A stretch of 64,000 nucleotides of DNA from Fimenecus sp052169395 (GTDB taxonomy: Bacteria > Bacillota > Clostridia > Oscillospirales > Acutalibacteraceae), in the NCBI GenBank assembly GCA_052169395.1, contig JBQNCN010000001.1, positions 62,001 to 126,000 of the forward strand, written 5' to 3'. How positions within the stretch are numbered: the first letter of the stretch is position 1; each line of letters begins with the position of its first letter. Shown piece after piece: positions 8,233-16,934 of the stretch. The position numbers were made by a program, and so were the translations under genes. Below the pieces are notes generated by a model, which searched no databases, was not told where the DNA came from, and saw nothing but the letters and a program-made list of their open reading frames with translations.

Positions 8233-9432
8233 CTAATAAATATTTGGTTTAAATCCTTCTTTTTCAAGTGCGGTTTTAATTTCTGATATATGTTCAAAGT
8301 TTTTAGACTCAAGTTCAATTCTTAAAAAACATCCGTTAATATCAGGATCGTCGTGATTATGCTCATGATGAACAGAAGTCACATTTCCTCCACAGTCTGC
8401 AATTATTGATGACACTGCTTTTAATTGACCGGGTTTATCCTCAAGCGGAATTATCATTGTCATTCTTCTGCCGCTTTTAAATAATCCTCTTTTAATGATT
8501 CTTGAAAGAATTGTAACATCAATGTTTCCGCCGGAAAGCAAACAACATACTGTTTTATTTTTTATAGGAAGTTTGTCAAATATTGTTGCTGCAACTGAAA
8601 CGGCTCCGGCACCTTCAGTGATAAGTTTTTGTTGTTCTATCAACGCTAAAATTGCGGCTGCAATTTCATCTTCACTCACTGTGACTATTTTATCGACAAA
8701 TTTTTTTACAATATTAAATGTAAGATTTCCAGGTGATTTTACGGCAATACCATCAGCAATTGTTTTTACATTTGGCAAACTTAAAATTGTATTATGTTCA
8801 AGTGAATTAAGCATTGAGGCGGCACCGGAAGATTGCACGCCATAGATTTTTACTTTTGGATTTAATGATTTTATTGCATATGATATACCTGCAATAAGTC
8901 CACCGCCGCCTATAGGTACTATTACGGCATCAACATTTGGAAGCTGCTCTAAAATTTCAAGGCCTATTGTACCTTGACCTGCAATTACATCGTCATCATC
9001 AAATGGATGAACGAAGGTATATCCTTTTTCATATTGTAAAGACAATGCTTTGCTATATGCATCATCATAAACACCGGGAACTAAAAGTACTTCTGCTCCG
9101 TATTTTTTTGTTGCTTCTACTTTTGAAATCGGCGCACCTTCAGGAAGACATATAACAGATTTTATATTATTTTTTGTTGCGGCAAGGGCCACACCTTGTG
9201 CATGATTTCCTGCAGAGCAAGCGATAACACCCTTATTTTTTTCTTCATTGCTTAATTGAGATATTTTATATGCGGAGCCTCTTACCTTAAATGACCCTGT
9301 AATTTGCAGATTTTCTGTTTTTAAATATACATTGCAGTTTTTTGAAAGCGTTGGAGCTTTTATCATATCGGTAGGGCGTATGATTTCTTTAAGTGCATAA
9401 GATGCGTGATATATTTTATCAAGTGTGGGCAT
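8233..9432 (-). CDS. ilvA: Threonine ammonia-lyase
   Basis: A PLP enzyme converting L-threonine to 2-oxobutanoate and ammonia. Length 399. Features: the PLP lysine in TGSFKVRG (Lys49), SAGNHAQG (residues 73-80), the glycine loop IPIGGGGLIAG (about 172-182), and LLSGGNID near residue 305. Residues about 323-399 form an ACT domain (MTMIIPLEDKPGQLKAV), the small type found in catabolic (TdcB-like) and short biosynthetic enzymes. No isoleucine pathway genes are adjacent, so biosynthetic or fermentative use cannot be decided here. SD site GAGG lies before the ATG; it follows the yfhO-like gene by 23 bases. Confidence 0.93.
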   Translation of the reverse strand: MPTLDKIYHASYALKEIIRPTDMIKAPTLSKNCNVYLKTENLQITGSFKVRGSAYKISQLSNEEKNKGVIACSAGNHAQGVALAATKNNIKSVICLPEGAPISKVEATKKYGAEVLLVPGVYDDAYSKALSLQYEKGYTFVHPFDDDDVIAGQGTIGLEILEQLPNVDAVIVPIGGGGLIAGISYAIKSLNPKVKIYGVQSSGAASMLNSLEHNTILSLPNVKTIADGIAVKSPGNLTFNIVKKFVDKIVTVSEDEIAAAILALIEQQKLITEGAGAVSVAATIFDKLPIKNKTVCCLLSGGNIDVTILSRIIKRGLFKSGRRMTMIIPLEDKPGQLKAVSSIIADCGGNVTSVHHEHNHDDPDINGCFLRIELESKNFEHISEIKTALEKEGFKPNIY

Positions 9433-9455
9433 TTTTTATCCTCATAAATAAGTTT

Positions 9456-12290
9456 TTATTTATTGCTGTTTTTTGTAATATCATAATTTGATGTATTGGG
9501 ATTTTTATCATAAAGTTCTATTCTATAACCGTATTCATTTTCATAAATTTGAACATCATTTTCCTGGCATTGATTATAATTGCTTTTTTTATCGCTCAAG
9601 TTATTTATATATTCAGTTTGATTTATTGTTTGCCACTTACTTATTTTTTTTCTTGACTTACTTATTATAAACATAATTGAAAGGATTAAGAATGTTGAAA
9701 TGGAAATAAGAGAACCGTAGACAAGTCCTTTATTAGTGTATTGCAATTCAATTTCATGTTCACCGATTGAAGAGTTAAAGCCTAAAAGTCCATCGTTTAT
9801 AGCAAAAATTTCATTTTTATTTAGTTTTATGCCGTCTATGTACACATTCCAATTTTTGTCATAGGGTATAGATGTAAAAACCGTTTCATTTTCTTTGACA
9901 TTTATTTTTCCTTTTATATGTCCATCTTTAATTGTATAATCTTTTAGTGCACCGTCTGAAAGCTTGTTGTAGCCATTTATGAAACCCTCTTTGTTAAGAC
10001 CGAAAGCATAGAATTTTATATTTCCGGATGTTTTTTCTTTTTTTAATGGTATTGTTACAGTTACAGGTACTCCTGCATATATTGTGCCGAAATCAATAAT
10101 ATACGCTTCATCTGTCATAGAAATATTTTTTGCAGTAATTCCATCTGTTGCTGTCCACGAATTTATTTTATCATTGCCTTTAAGATATAGATAAAGTTCT
10201 TGTGTTTTATTTGATACAATCTGAAGTGTAATACTTGCACTTTCATTTGAATTTAAGAACTTATAACTTAAAATTCCGGTTTCAAGTTCTGTTTTATTAA
10301 AATCTGAAATATTAGAATGTTTGCTATTAATTACTTTTAATTGTTCCATTACATTTGAAATTCCTGTTGCACGCTCAAATAAATCGTTTTGAACATTAAA
10401 AGGATTTCCCATTTCATTTGATTTAAAATCGAGAATCTCATTATTTACAGGAAAAATAACAGGTAAAGCATAGTTGTTCTTATATGCAGTAAAATTATCG
10501 TTTGAAAGTATTTTTGAAAAAAAGGGAGATGTTAATTGATAATTACTGTTATCCACAATATATTTAAGTGCAAACATTGAATTGAAAATTGCAGTATTAG
10601 GGTTGTATGTGTAGCTGTTTATATAATTGGAATAAAGTCCTATTTCACTCATCATATTTGAGGTTTTTTCATTGGCCATAGAGCTGAAGACGGATACACC
10701 GTTGTAATTGTACCAGCAAGGATCCATTCTGGTTCTTAAATTTGTAAGCTCTGAACGGTAAAATCCACCATCATATTCATCTAATTGCTGTTTTAAACTT
10801 TTGTAAGAATTATAGTCTGATGTATAGTCTGATTTGCTTTGATTCATTTTGAAATTGCCAGTGTTTCCAACACATATTTCTGAAAAAATGATAAAAAGAA
10901 GTAAAATTGAAATGGCATTTTTCTGATATTTATTACTGTTTAAAATGATGAGAATAGCAGTATATCCTATCACAAAAATTAAAGTAAGTACAAGTGTTGT
11001 AGTTCCGACTTTTGCAGAACCTAACTTTTCAACAGCTGCTAAAAATAAAATACCGACAAGTCCTGTTGTAAGTAGTTCTTTAGCTGAAAAATCTCTTATA
11101 TTTCTTATGGTTTTATATGCCATAAGAAGCAGAATAAAGCAATACATATAAGAAAAACGATATGGAAGATCATTTGGAAAATGAAACCCATGCCACACAA
11201 AATTCAGATAATTTATATTAAAACTTAAATACAAAATTGCAAGTATTGCAGAAAATGAAAGCTTTTCTTTTATAGAAATTTTTCGATTGTATAAAAATAG
11301 CGGTGCTAAAATAGCCGTTAAAACTCCGCAGTAAATGTTTGGATAAACTTCATTTCCGGATGATCTGATTGTAGGTGTTGTAGAGGTGAAATGTTGTGCC
11401 ATAAAATCAAAAAAATCAAAATATTTTTTAAATTCACTTGGTGAATTTGAGCTTGTTGCAGAGCTTTGATGAAGAGTTGTCATAAGAGGAAATATTACAA
11501 TAGAAGCTAAAAGACAGGCAAATATGGAGTAAATCACATATCTTGTTATTGATGATAAAAACAAAAAATTTCCTATGTTTTCCTTTTCTTCTTCAAATTT
11601 TTTATTTATTGGATATTTTGAAAAATAATATGCAAAAAAATATAATATAGTAAAAATACAAATCATATATGCCATATAATAGTTTGCAAAGAACATAAGT
11701 GTAAGAGTTAAAATATAGAGAGCACCTTTGCCTTTGTTGATTATTTTTTCAAGTCCCAATATTATAAGTGGAAACAAAACCATTGCATCAAGCCACATAA
11801 CATTCCAATAATATGCGACAAAATATCCTGAAAAAGCATATAAAAGTCCGAAACCTGTACCTAGTGCACCGGTTTCATTCTTTGATTTTTTTAAATATAA
11901 TGTGAATGCTCCTGCTGATAAAACTGCTTTTATGCAAATCATAGCGGCTATTGCATCAGGAATATTTTCATGTCCGAATAAAAGTATAATAATTGAAATC
12001 GGACTTGAAAGATAATTAAAAAAATTCCCTAAAAAGCTGCCGCCAAGTCCCGAATTCCAAGAATATATAAGGGAAGAATGAGAAGTGATACGGTCATAGA
12101 GTTCTGCAAAAAGCGGTCCGTATTGATGATATAAATCCATTCTTAAAATTGTCATATTGCCAAACGGCACAAGTTTGTAGCATAAATATGTAAACTGAAC
12201 AATAACAAAGGCGGAAAGCATAGAAAGCAAAACATATTTATTTTGTCTGTAAAAATTATTTTGGCTTAATTTATCTCTAAGTTTACTCAT
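9456..12290 (-). CDS. YfhO-family large membrane protein
   Basis: A 944-residue protein with around a dozen membrane segments in the first 500 residues, a large extracytoplasmic region (about 500-860) and a last membrane segment near residue 870. The N-terminal pattern (LVPFGNMTILRMDLYHQYGP, SWNSGLGGSFLGNFFNYLSSP, YAFSGYFVAYYWNVMWLDAM) matches the YfhO family, related to GT-C glycosyltransferases; in Bacillus and Listeria YfhO-type proteins take part in glycosylating lipoteichoic acid. The C-terminal 60 residues are hydrophilic and Asn-rich. Its start overlaps the preceding small gene by eight bases. Confidence 0.85.
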   Translation of the reverse strand: MSKLRDKLSQNNFYRQNKYVLLSMLSAFVIVQFTYLCYKLVPFGNMTILRMDLYHQYGPLFAELYDRITSHSSLIYSWNSGLGGSFLGNFFNYLSSPISIIILLFGHENIPDAIAAMICIKAVLSAGAFTLYLKKSKNETGALGTGFGLLYAFSGYFVAYYWNVMWLDAMVLFPLIILGLEKIINKGKGALYILTLTLMFFANYYMAYMICIFTILYFFAYYFSKYPINKKFEEEKENIGNFLFLSSITRYVIYSIFACLLASIVIFPLMTTLHQSSATSSNSPSEFKKYFDFFDFMAQHFTSTTPTIRSSGNEVYPNIYCGVLTAILAPLFLYNRKISIKEKLSFSAILAILYLSFNINYLNFVWHGFHFPNDLPYRFSYMYCFILLLMAYKTIRNIRDFSAKELLTTGLVGILFLAAVEKLGSAKVGTTTLVLTLIFVIGYTAILIILNSNKYQKNAISILLLFIIFSEICVGNTGNFKMNQSKSDYTSDYNSYKSLKQQLDEYDGGFYRSELTNLRTRMDPCWYNYNGVSVFSSMANEKTSNMMSEIGLYSNYINSYTYNPNTAIFNSMFALKYIVDNSNYQLTSPFFSKILSNDNFTAYKNNYALPVIFPVNNEILDFKSNEMGNPFNVQNDLFERATGISNVMEQLKVINSKHSNISDFNKTELETGILSYKFLNSNESASITLQIVSNKTQELYLYLKGNDKINSWTATDGITAKNISMTDEAYIIDFGTIYAGVPVTVTIPLKKEKTSGNIKFYAFGLNKEGFINGYNKLSDGALKDYTIKDGHIKGKINVKENETVFTSIPYDKNWNVYIDGIKLNKNEIFAINDGLLGFNSSIGEHEIELQYTNKGLVYGSLISISTFLILSIMFIISKSRKKISKWQTINQTEYINNLSDKKSNYNQCQENDVQIYENEYGYRIELYDKNPNTSNYDITKNSNK

Positions 12291-12573
12291 TTGAAACTAT
12301 TTCCTTTATGTAATTTTTATATAAAGTTTTAATCGTATTTGTAATATTTTCTTCCGTTGCAGGTAGGCTTTTGCATTTTATCACACAAGTTTCATCAATA
12401 ACACTTCTGGCAACATCTTTAAGCCAATATTCACTTTTTATTTTTTCATCTTCAAAATATATTTTATATCTAAAATTTACATTTACAGAACCTAGATATG
12501 AATTTCCCTGAGTAAAATAGTTTATGGAAGGAATATCAAAAAAAATATCGGCATCTCCTAAGTTTCTTTTCAT
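12283..12573 (-). CDS. Small protein of unknown function
   Basis: A 96-residue soluble protein with no recognised domain, signal peptide or membrane segment. It begins MKRNLGDADIFFDIPSINYF and ends in a predicted helix (TIKTLYKNYIKEIVSNE). The overlap with the yfhO-like gene suggests translational coupling and a role linked to it. An extended -10 type sequence TGATATAAT lies about 25 bases upstream of the ATG, so it probably opens the operon with yfhO, ilvA and ridA. Confidence 0.6.
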   Translation of the reverse strand: MKRNLGDADIFFDIPSINYFTQGNSYLGSVNVNFRYKIYFEDEKIKSEYWLKDVARSVIDETCVIKCKSLPATEENITNTIKTLYKNYIKEIVSNE

Positions 12574-12628
12574 CGTTACACATCCTTTACTATAATTATA
12601 TCAAAATAAATAAGTTTTTAAAAGAAAT

Positions 12629-12656
12629 AAAAAAGACCCTGCACTTTTGTGTAGGG
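12629..12656 (-). terminator. Terminator of the Rrf2-type regulator gene
   Basis: On the minus strand a hairpin (CCCTACAC, loop AAAA, GTGCAGGG) is followed by a T run, 11 bases after the regulator stop. Confidence 0.85.
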
Positions 12657-12666
12657 AAACACGATT

Positions 12667-13086
12667 TTATTTTTTATCTAAATCGTGATCAAGGAGCATT
12701 TGTAGGTTTATATTATCACAATAATCGTTTATTGTATTTGAAAGACCTTGAAAAAAAGGTCTGGTTTCGCATTTTTCCGATTTATCGCAACATTTATGAT
12801 CTGCGACACAGGGAACGGGAATTATCGTTCCTTCTGCAGCTCTTAAAATTTCTCCTATAGAGTAATCTTCAGGTTCTCTTGTAAGTCTATATCCTCCTTG
12901 TGCACCGCGCACGGTCATAAGTATATTTGCCCTGTTAAGAGATGATACTATTTGTTCTAAATATTTTTTGCTGATATTTTGCCGTTCAGCTATATCTTTA
13001 AGTGATATAAAATCATATTTGCCCTGATTTTTTGCAAGATCAATCAGCAATCTTAAAGCGTATCTTCCTTTTGTAGAAACTCTCAT
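12667..13086 (-). CDS. Rrf2-family transcriptional regulator (IscR-like)
   Basis: A 139-residue winged helix-turn-helix protein. The N terminus MRVSTKGRYALRLLIDLA and the recognition region ISLKDIAERQNISKKYLEQIV are typical of the Rrf2 family, followed by GAQGGYRLTREP (the wing). Four cysteines, Cys93, Cys99, Cys100 and Cys106, lie where IscR-type proteins bind an Fe-S cluster; the extra adjacent cysteine is unusual. It may sense Fe-S status or act as a CymR-like cysteine regulator; the cysteines favour the former. No isc or suf genes are beside it. A long inverted repeat stands upstream. Confidence 0.88.
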   Translation of the reverse strand: MRVSTKGRYALRLLIDLAKNQGKYDFISLKDIAERQNISKKYLEQIVSSLNRANILMTVRGAQGGYRLTREPEDYSIGEILRAAEGTIIPVPCVADHKCCDKSEKCETRPFFQGLSNTINDYCDNINLQMLLDHDLDKK

Positions 13087-13116
13087 CAGTATTTCCTTAT
13101 AATAATTTTGAATTAG

Positions 13117-13144
13117 ATAATATCATATTTTTTTATAAAAGCAA
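13117..13144 (-). promoter_or_regulatory. Candidate promoter of the Rrf2 regulator
   Basis: Minus strand TTGCTT (13144-13139) and TATTAT (13122-13117) with a 16-base spacer and a TG just before the -10. Confidence 0.5.
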
Positions 13145-13151
13145 ATTTTTA

Positions 13152-13182
13152 TAAATGATAAAATTAAAAATTTTATCATTTA
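13152..13182. repeat. 14-bp inverted repeat in the Rrf2/gtrA divergent spacer
   Basis: Two perfect 14-base arms (left arm TAAATGATAAAATT) are separated by AAA. It lies just upstream of the regulator promoter and between two divergent genes, so a terminator role is unlikely and an operator, possibly for the regulator itself, is possible. Confidence 0.6.
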
Positions 13183-13251
13183 TTTATAATTTTATTTAAG
13201 TTGAAGTTAAGGTTTACAGAAAATTATAAGATGAAATGTTAATATGATTTA

Positions 13252-13260
13252 TGATATAAT
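13252..13260 (+). promoter_or_regulatory. Extended -10 promoter giving a leaderless gtrA
   Basis: TGATATAAT is a perfect extended -10. Its last base is at 13260, which puts the predicted start of transcription at 13267, the A of the gtrA ATG. No Shine-Dalgarno site exists before that ATG. Confidence 0.6.
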
Positions 13261-13266
13261 ATATAA

Positions 13267-13767
13267 ATGAAATTTAGTTTAAAAAAATATAAAGAAATAA
13301 TTTTATATGTTGTTTTTGGATTTTTGACAACAGCAGTAAATTGGGTTGTTTATGCGATTTCAGTAAAGTTTTTTAATATCAATACTTCTCAAAATACTGA
13401 AAGACTTTATTTTTATGAAGTTTTTTCAAAAATGACAGAAAAAACATATTTTCATCTCTTTTTGTGTAATATTATCGCTTGGTTAGCTGCTGTAATTTTT
13501 GCATTTATTACGAATAAGATTTTTGTGTTTAAAAGCAAAAAATGGTATTGTAAAGTAATTTTGAAAGAATCTTTGGCATTTGTTGGAACCAGAGTTTTTA
13601 CAGGAATTATAGAAATTGTAGGACATACATTTTTTGTGGCGGTAGGATTTAATAATAAGCTTTTCGGCGTGGAAGGCTTCTGGGCTAAAATTATAATATC
13701 AATCGCCGTTGTTGTATTAAATTATATTTTTTCAAGATTTTTAGTGTTTAAAAATAAGATTAGTTGA
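13267..13767 (+). CDS. GtrA-family membrane protein
   Basis: A 166-residue protein with four membrane segments, in the family of small flippase-like proteins that help move polyprenyl-linked sugars. N-terminal pattern KYKEIILYVVFGFLTTAVNWVVY and NIIAWLAAVIFAFITNKIFVFKSK, and the ending VLNYIFSRFLVFKNK, are typical of GtrA. A 25-residue insert after the first membrane segment (NTERLYFYEVFSKMTEKTYF) is somewhat longer than usual. There is no SD site; the promoter position suggests a leaderless message. Its stop overlaps the -35 of the next gene. Confidence 0.9.
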   Translation: MKFSLKKYKEIILYVVFGFLTTAVNWVVYAISVKFFNINTSQNTERLYFYEVFSKMTEKTYFHLFLCNIIAWLAAVIFAFITNKIFVFKSKKWYCKVILKESLAFVGTRVFTGIIEIVGHTFFVAVGFNNKLFGVEGFWAKIIISIAVVVLNYIFSRFLVFKNKIS

Positions 13768-13792
13768 ATTAAATACTTTAATTTGGTATTAT
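13764..13792 (+). promoter_or_regulatory. Promoter of the PASTA pseudokinase gene
   Basis: TTGAAT at 13764-13769 and TATTAT at 13787-13792 with a 17-base spacer, plus TG at 13784-13785 (extended -10). The -35 includes the gtrA stop codon. The leader would be about 20 bases with GGAGG at 13808-13812. Confidence 0.75.
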
Positions 13793-13817
13793 TTTTTTGA
13801 ATATTTCGGAGGTCTTT

Positions 13818-15509
13818 ATGCACAACAATTTGTGTCCGAGTTGTCTTCGTGAAATCGGTGATGCCGTTATTTGTCCCTATTGTAATTTTAAAGCAGGGGA
13901 TGATAATCAAGATCCTTATTTATCAATAGGAACAAGGTTAGGCGACAATGGAGTTTATATTATAGGCAAAGTACTTGAGGCAGGCGGAGATGGAGCTACT
14001 TACATGGGCTTTGATGAATTTAAAGGTATGCCTGTTTTTATTAGAGAATATCTTCCTATACAGCATATTAAACGTGTCCATCCTGAAACAAATATAAGCA
14101 TTGTTCATGGTAGTAAGGCAGTAATAAGCACAGGTATTATTGCATTCATTGACCTTTGGAAAAAAATAAAAGCATTGGGTGATTTTTCCAGTCTTTTAAA
14201 GGTGTATGATGTTGTTAAACAAAATAATACTGTTTATGCTGTTTGTGAATATGTTGAAACTATAACTCTTAGAGAATATTTGTTGAAAAATCGTTTCGGA
14301 TATTTGTCTTGGGATAGGGCAAAACCTATGATAATGCCGATTTTTACAGCTCTTGAGGCACTTCACGATGAGGGCATTTATCATCTTGGAATAAGTCCCA
14401 ATAATATTATAGTGGATAAAGAGGGGAAGGCTTATTTAACAGGATTTATGTTAAATGATGCAAGACTTTCAAATACCGATTATAATCCGGTTAATGAAAA
14501 AGGTTATGTTCCATATGAGCAGTATGATCCAAATGGAAGAGTAGGTCCTTGGAGTGATGTTTATGCTCTTGCGGCAGTTGTTTATAGGGTACTTGTCGGA
14601 ACAACTCCAATTGACAGCACTGAAAGAATGAAAAATGATAAGCTCATGATTCCGGCAAAATTTGCTGAATTAATACCTGCCTATCTTATAGATTCTTTTC
14701 ATAATTCACTGAATTTAAATCCTGATGAGAGAATAAAATCAATAGAGGAATTACGAAATCAAATTTCAGGGAATCCGTCTGCGGTTATAAGAAATAAAGA
14801 AGAAACTCGTGTAGTTGAATATGTTGAGCTTACCGCAGCGGAAGAACATGAGCAAGAAATGCGCAAGCTTAAAGAAAAAGCGTTTAATGAAGAACTTAAA
14901 AAATCCGAACAAACACGAACGTTTTTTATAACTTTTTTAATAATTTTTCTTATTGGTACTATTGCGTTCGGCTCATATCTGATTATTGATAAGGCTGTAA
15001 AAAATAAGGCGAATGCTTCACAAATAGGCACAGAATCCATTACAATGCCTGATTTTATAGGGCAGAGTTTTTCGAGAATTGAAAATGATCCTGTTCAGAA
15101 TGAGAGGTTTCAATTAAGAGCAACATATGAATATTCAAATGATGTTCCTGTAGGCAATATAATAAATCAAAGTATAAAAAAGGGTGAAACCGTTTTAAAA
15201 GGTGCAATTTTAACTCTTGTCGTTTCGAAGGGACCTGAGCAGATAACCGTTGAAGATTATTCAGGGAAAAGTTTTGATGTAATTTCTGAAATGCTTAAAG
15301 AAAAAGGTATTATAGTAAAAAAAATTGAAAGGGAAAATGACGGAACTCATACTCCTGGTACAATAATAGGGTCAAGTCCTGCAAAAAATACAGTTGTTAA
15401 AAAAGGTGATGAAATTCATCTTCAGGTATGGGGAGAAAAACCTACAACAACTACAAAATCTGAAGGTACAACTAAAAAATCATCAATAATTAATTTGTTT
15501 GGAACTTAG
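13818..15509 (+). CDS. Membrane PASTA protein with zinc ribbon and degenerate kinase domain
   Basis: The ATG at 13818 is chosen over the in-frame TTG at 13797 because GGAGG lies five bases before it. About 563 residues: zinc ribbon CPSC...CPYC (Cys6, 9, 19, 22), a Ser/Thr kinase fold (about 47-318), a charged segment, one membrane segment (about 374-397), and two extracellular PASTA repeats ending before a Thr/Lys-rich tail. The kinase scaffold is intact (glycine loop AGGDGATY, GYVPYEQYDPNGRVGPWSDVYALAAVVYR), but the catalytic residues are gone: the ATP lysine is Arg76, HRD reads HLG (Gly191), and DFG reads GFM (Gly209). Asn196 remains. It should therefore be a pseudokinase that may bind muropeptides through PASTA. 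No PP2C phosphatase is nearby. Confidence 0.88.
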   Translation: MHNNLCPSCLREIGDAVICPYCNFKAGDDNQDPYLSIGTRLGDNGVYIIGKVLEAGGDGATYMGFDEFKGMPVFIREYLPIQHIKRVHPETNISIVHGSKAVISTGIIAFIDLWKKIKALGDFSSLLKVYDVVKQNNTVYAVCEYVETITLREYLLKNRFGYLSWDRAKPMIMPIFTALEALHDEGIYHLGISPNNIIVDKEGKAYLTGFMLNDARLSNTDYNPVNEKGYVPYEQYDPNGRVGPWSDVYALAAVVYRVLVGTTPIDSTERMKNDKLMIPAKFAELIPAYLIDSFHNSLNLNPDERIKSIEELRNQISGNPSAVIRNKEETRVVEYVELTAAEEHEQEMRKLKEKAFNEELKKSEQTRTFFITFLIIFLIGTIAFGSYLIIDKAVKNKANASQIGTESITMPDFIGQSFSRIENDPVQNERFQLRATYEYSNDVPVGNIINQSIKKGETVLKGAILTLVVSKGPEQITVEDYSGKSFDVISEMLKEKGIIVKKIERENDGTHTPGTIIGSSPAKNTVVKKGDEIHLQVWGEKPTTTTKSEGTTKKSSIINLFGT

Positions 15510-15515
15510 TGTTAT

Positions 15516-15550
15516 AAAAAATGCTCCTGATTTTGTCAGGAGCATTTTTT
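15516..15550. terminator. Bidirectional terminator between pseudokinase and mgtE genes
   Basis: The stem AAAAATGCTCCTGA pairs with TCAGGAGCATTTTT around a short loop. It touches the mgtE stop at 15549 and can serve both convergent genes. Confidence 0.9.
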
Positions 15551-16889
15551 ATAAATGTAAAATTGCGGTTGAAATTGCAAAGTATATAGTAAGTGCAACG
15601 GCATCTACTATTGTTGTCAAAACAGGACTTGCCACAACGGCGGGATCAAATCCGATTTTTTTTACAGCCATGGGAAGAACTCCACCTATGATTTGTGCGG
15701 AAAGCAGTGCTATTATTAATGTAAGACACACACAAAGAGCGACAATAGGAGATACTTTATCAACTACAATTATTTTTATAAAATTTCCTATTGCAAGCGT
15801 TATTCCGCATAAAAAACCTATACGTGCTTCTTTCCAAATAACTTTAAAAATATCTTTAAAATGAACTTCACCTAATGACAAGCTTCTTATAATAGTAGAA
15901 CTTGATTGTGCACCGCCGTTTCCACCACTATCCATAAGCATGGGTATAAAAATAGTGAGAGCCATACAGGATTGTAAAGCGTTTTCAAAGCTTGCGATAA
16001 TTTTACCTGTAAATGTAGCGGAAATCATAAGTACCAAAAGCCAAGGAATTCTACTTTTGTAAATTTTAAAAACACTGGATTTAAGATATGGCTTATCAGT
16101 TGGAACAACTGCAGCCATCTTTTCAATATCTTCCGTACTTTCACTTGTAATAACATCGATGGCATCATCAACGGTAATAATACCGACAAGACGATTTTCA
16201 TTATCAACAACAGGTATTGCTAAAAGGTCATATTTTGAAAATTTTGCAGCAACCACTTCCTGATCTTCTATTGTTTTTACCTTTATAACATCTGTATCCA
16301 TTATTTCGCCTATGGTATCATCCATATTTGAAAGTAACATTTTTTTGACAGTTATTCCACCGATTAATTTTTTTACATCATTTGTTACATAGCAGTTATA
16401 TATGGTTTCTTTATCAATACCGGTTCGTCGTATTCTTGTAAATGCATCTTCGACGGTAAGTTCCGGAGTAAGTCTTATAAACTCAGTTGTCATTATGGAA
16501 CCGGCAGAATCTTCAGGATATTGAAGAATTTCATTTATGCTTTTTCTTGTTTCTGCATCTGTATGTTTTAAAATTCTTGTAACAACAGATGCGGGCATTT
16601 CTTCGATAATATCAACCGCATCATCTACATAAAGTTCTTCAAGAACGGCTTTTAGTTCGGTGTCTGAAAAAGCCTTTATCATAAATTCCTGATCGTCACT
16701 GTCAATTTCAACAAAGGTATCTGCTGCAAGCTCTTTTGGTAGGAGTCTGAAGAGAAGCGGAAGTTTATCGTTTTCAATATCTCTAAATGCAAATGCTAAG
16801 TCTGCGGCTTTAAATTCTGATAAATAATTTTTTAAATCAGAATATTTTTTATCATCTAAAAGTTCAAGAATTTTTTCCACATTTATCAT
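15549..16889 (-). CDS. mgtE: Magnesium transporter MgtE
   Basis: MgtE is a gated Mg2+ channel. The 446 residues show the expected order: N-terminal helical (MgtE_N) domain (about 1-125) with LPKELAADTFVEI, two CBS domains (about 130-250) with YPEDSAGSIMTTEFI and LLAIPVVDNENRLVGIITVDDA, then five membrane segments from about residue 275, with PMLMDSGGNGGAQSSS near 311-326 and the pore segment FDPAVVASPVLTTIVDA near the end. The start ATG at 16889 follows AGGAG. It is monocistronic. The leader is at least 130 bases and holds a short ORF and a stem, which may regulate it. Confidence 0.95.
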   Translation of the reverse strand: MINVEKILELLDDKKYSDLKNYLSEFKAADLAFAFRDIENDKLPLLFRLLPKELAADTFVEIDSDDQEFMIKAFSDTELKAVLEELYVDDAVDIIEEMPASVVTRILKHTDAETRKSINEILQYPEDSAGSIMTTEFIRLTPELTVEDAFTRIRRTGIDKETIYNCYVTNDVKKLIGGITVKKMLLSNMDDTIGEIMDTDVIKVKTIEDQEVVAAKFSKYDLLAIPVVDNENRLVGIITVDDAIDVITSESTEDIEKMAAVVPTDKPYLKSSVFKIYKSRIPWLLVLMISATFTGKIIASFENALQSCMALTIFIPMLMDSGGNGGAQSSSTIIRSLSLGEVHFKDIFKVIWKEARIGFLCGITLAIGNFIKIIVVDKVSPIVALCVCLTLIIALLSAQIIGGVLPMAVKKIGFDPAVVASPVLTTIVDAVALTIYFAISTAILHL

Positions 16890-16934
16890 AAGTTTCTCCT
16901 AAAATCAAAATTGAATTTAAGATGAACTTATTCC

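Noticed and set aside
15499..15864. 121-codon plus-strand frame after the pseudokinase gene
   Set aside because: Lies antisense to mgtE, which has complete family motifs, and spans a terminator.
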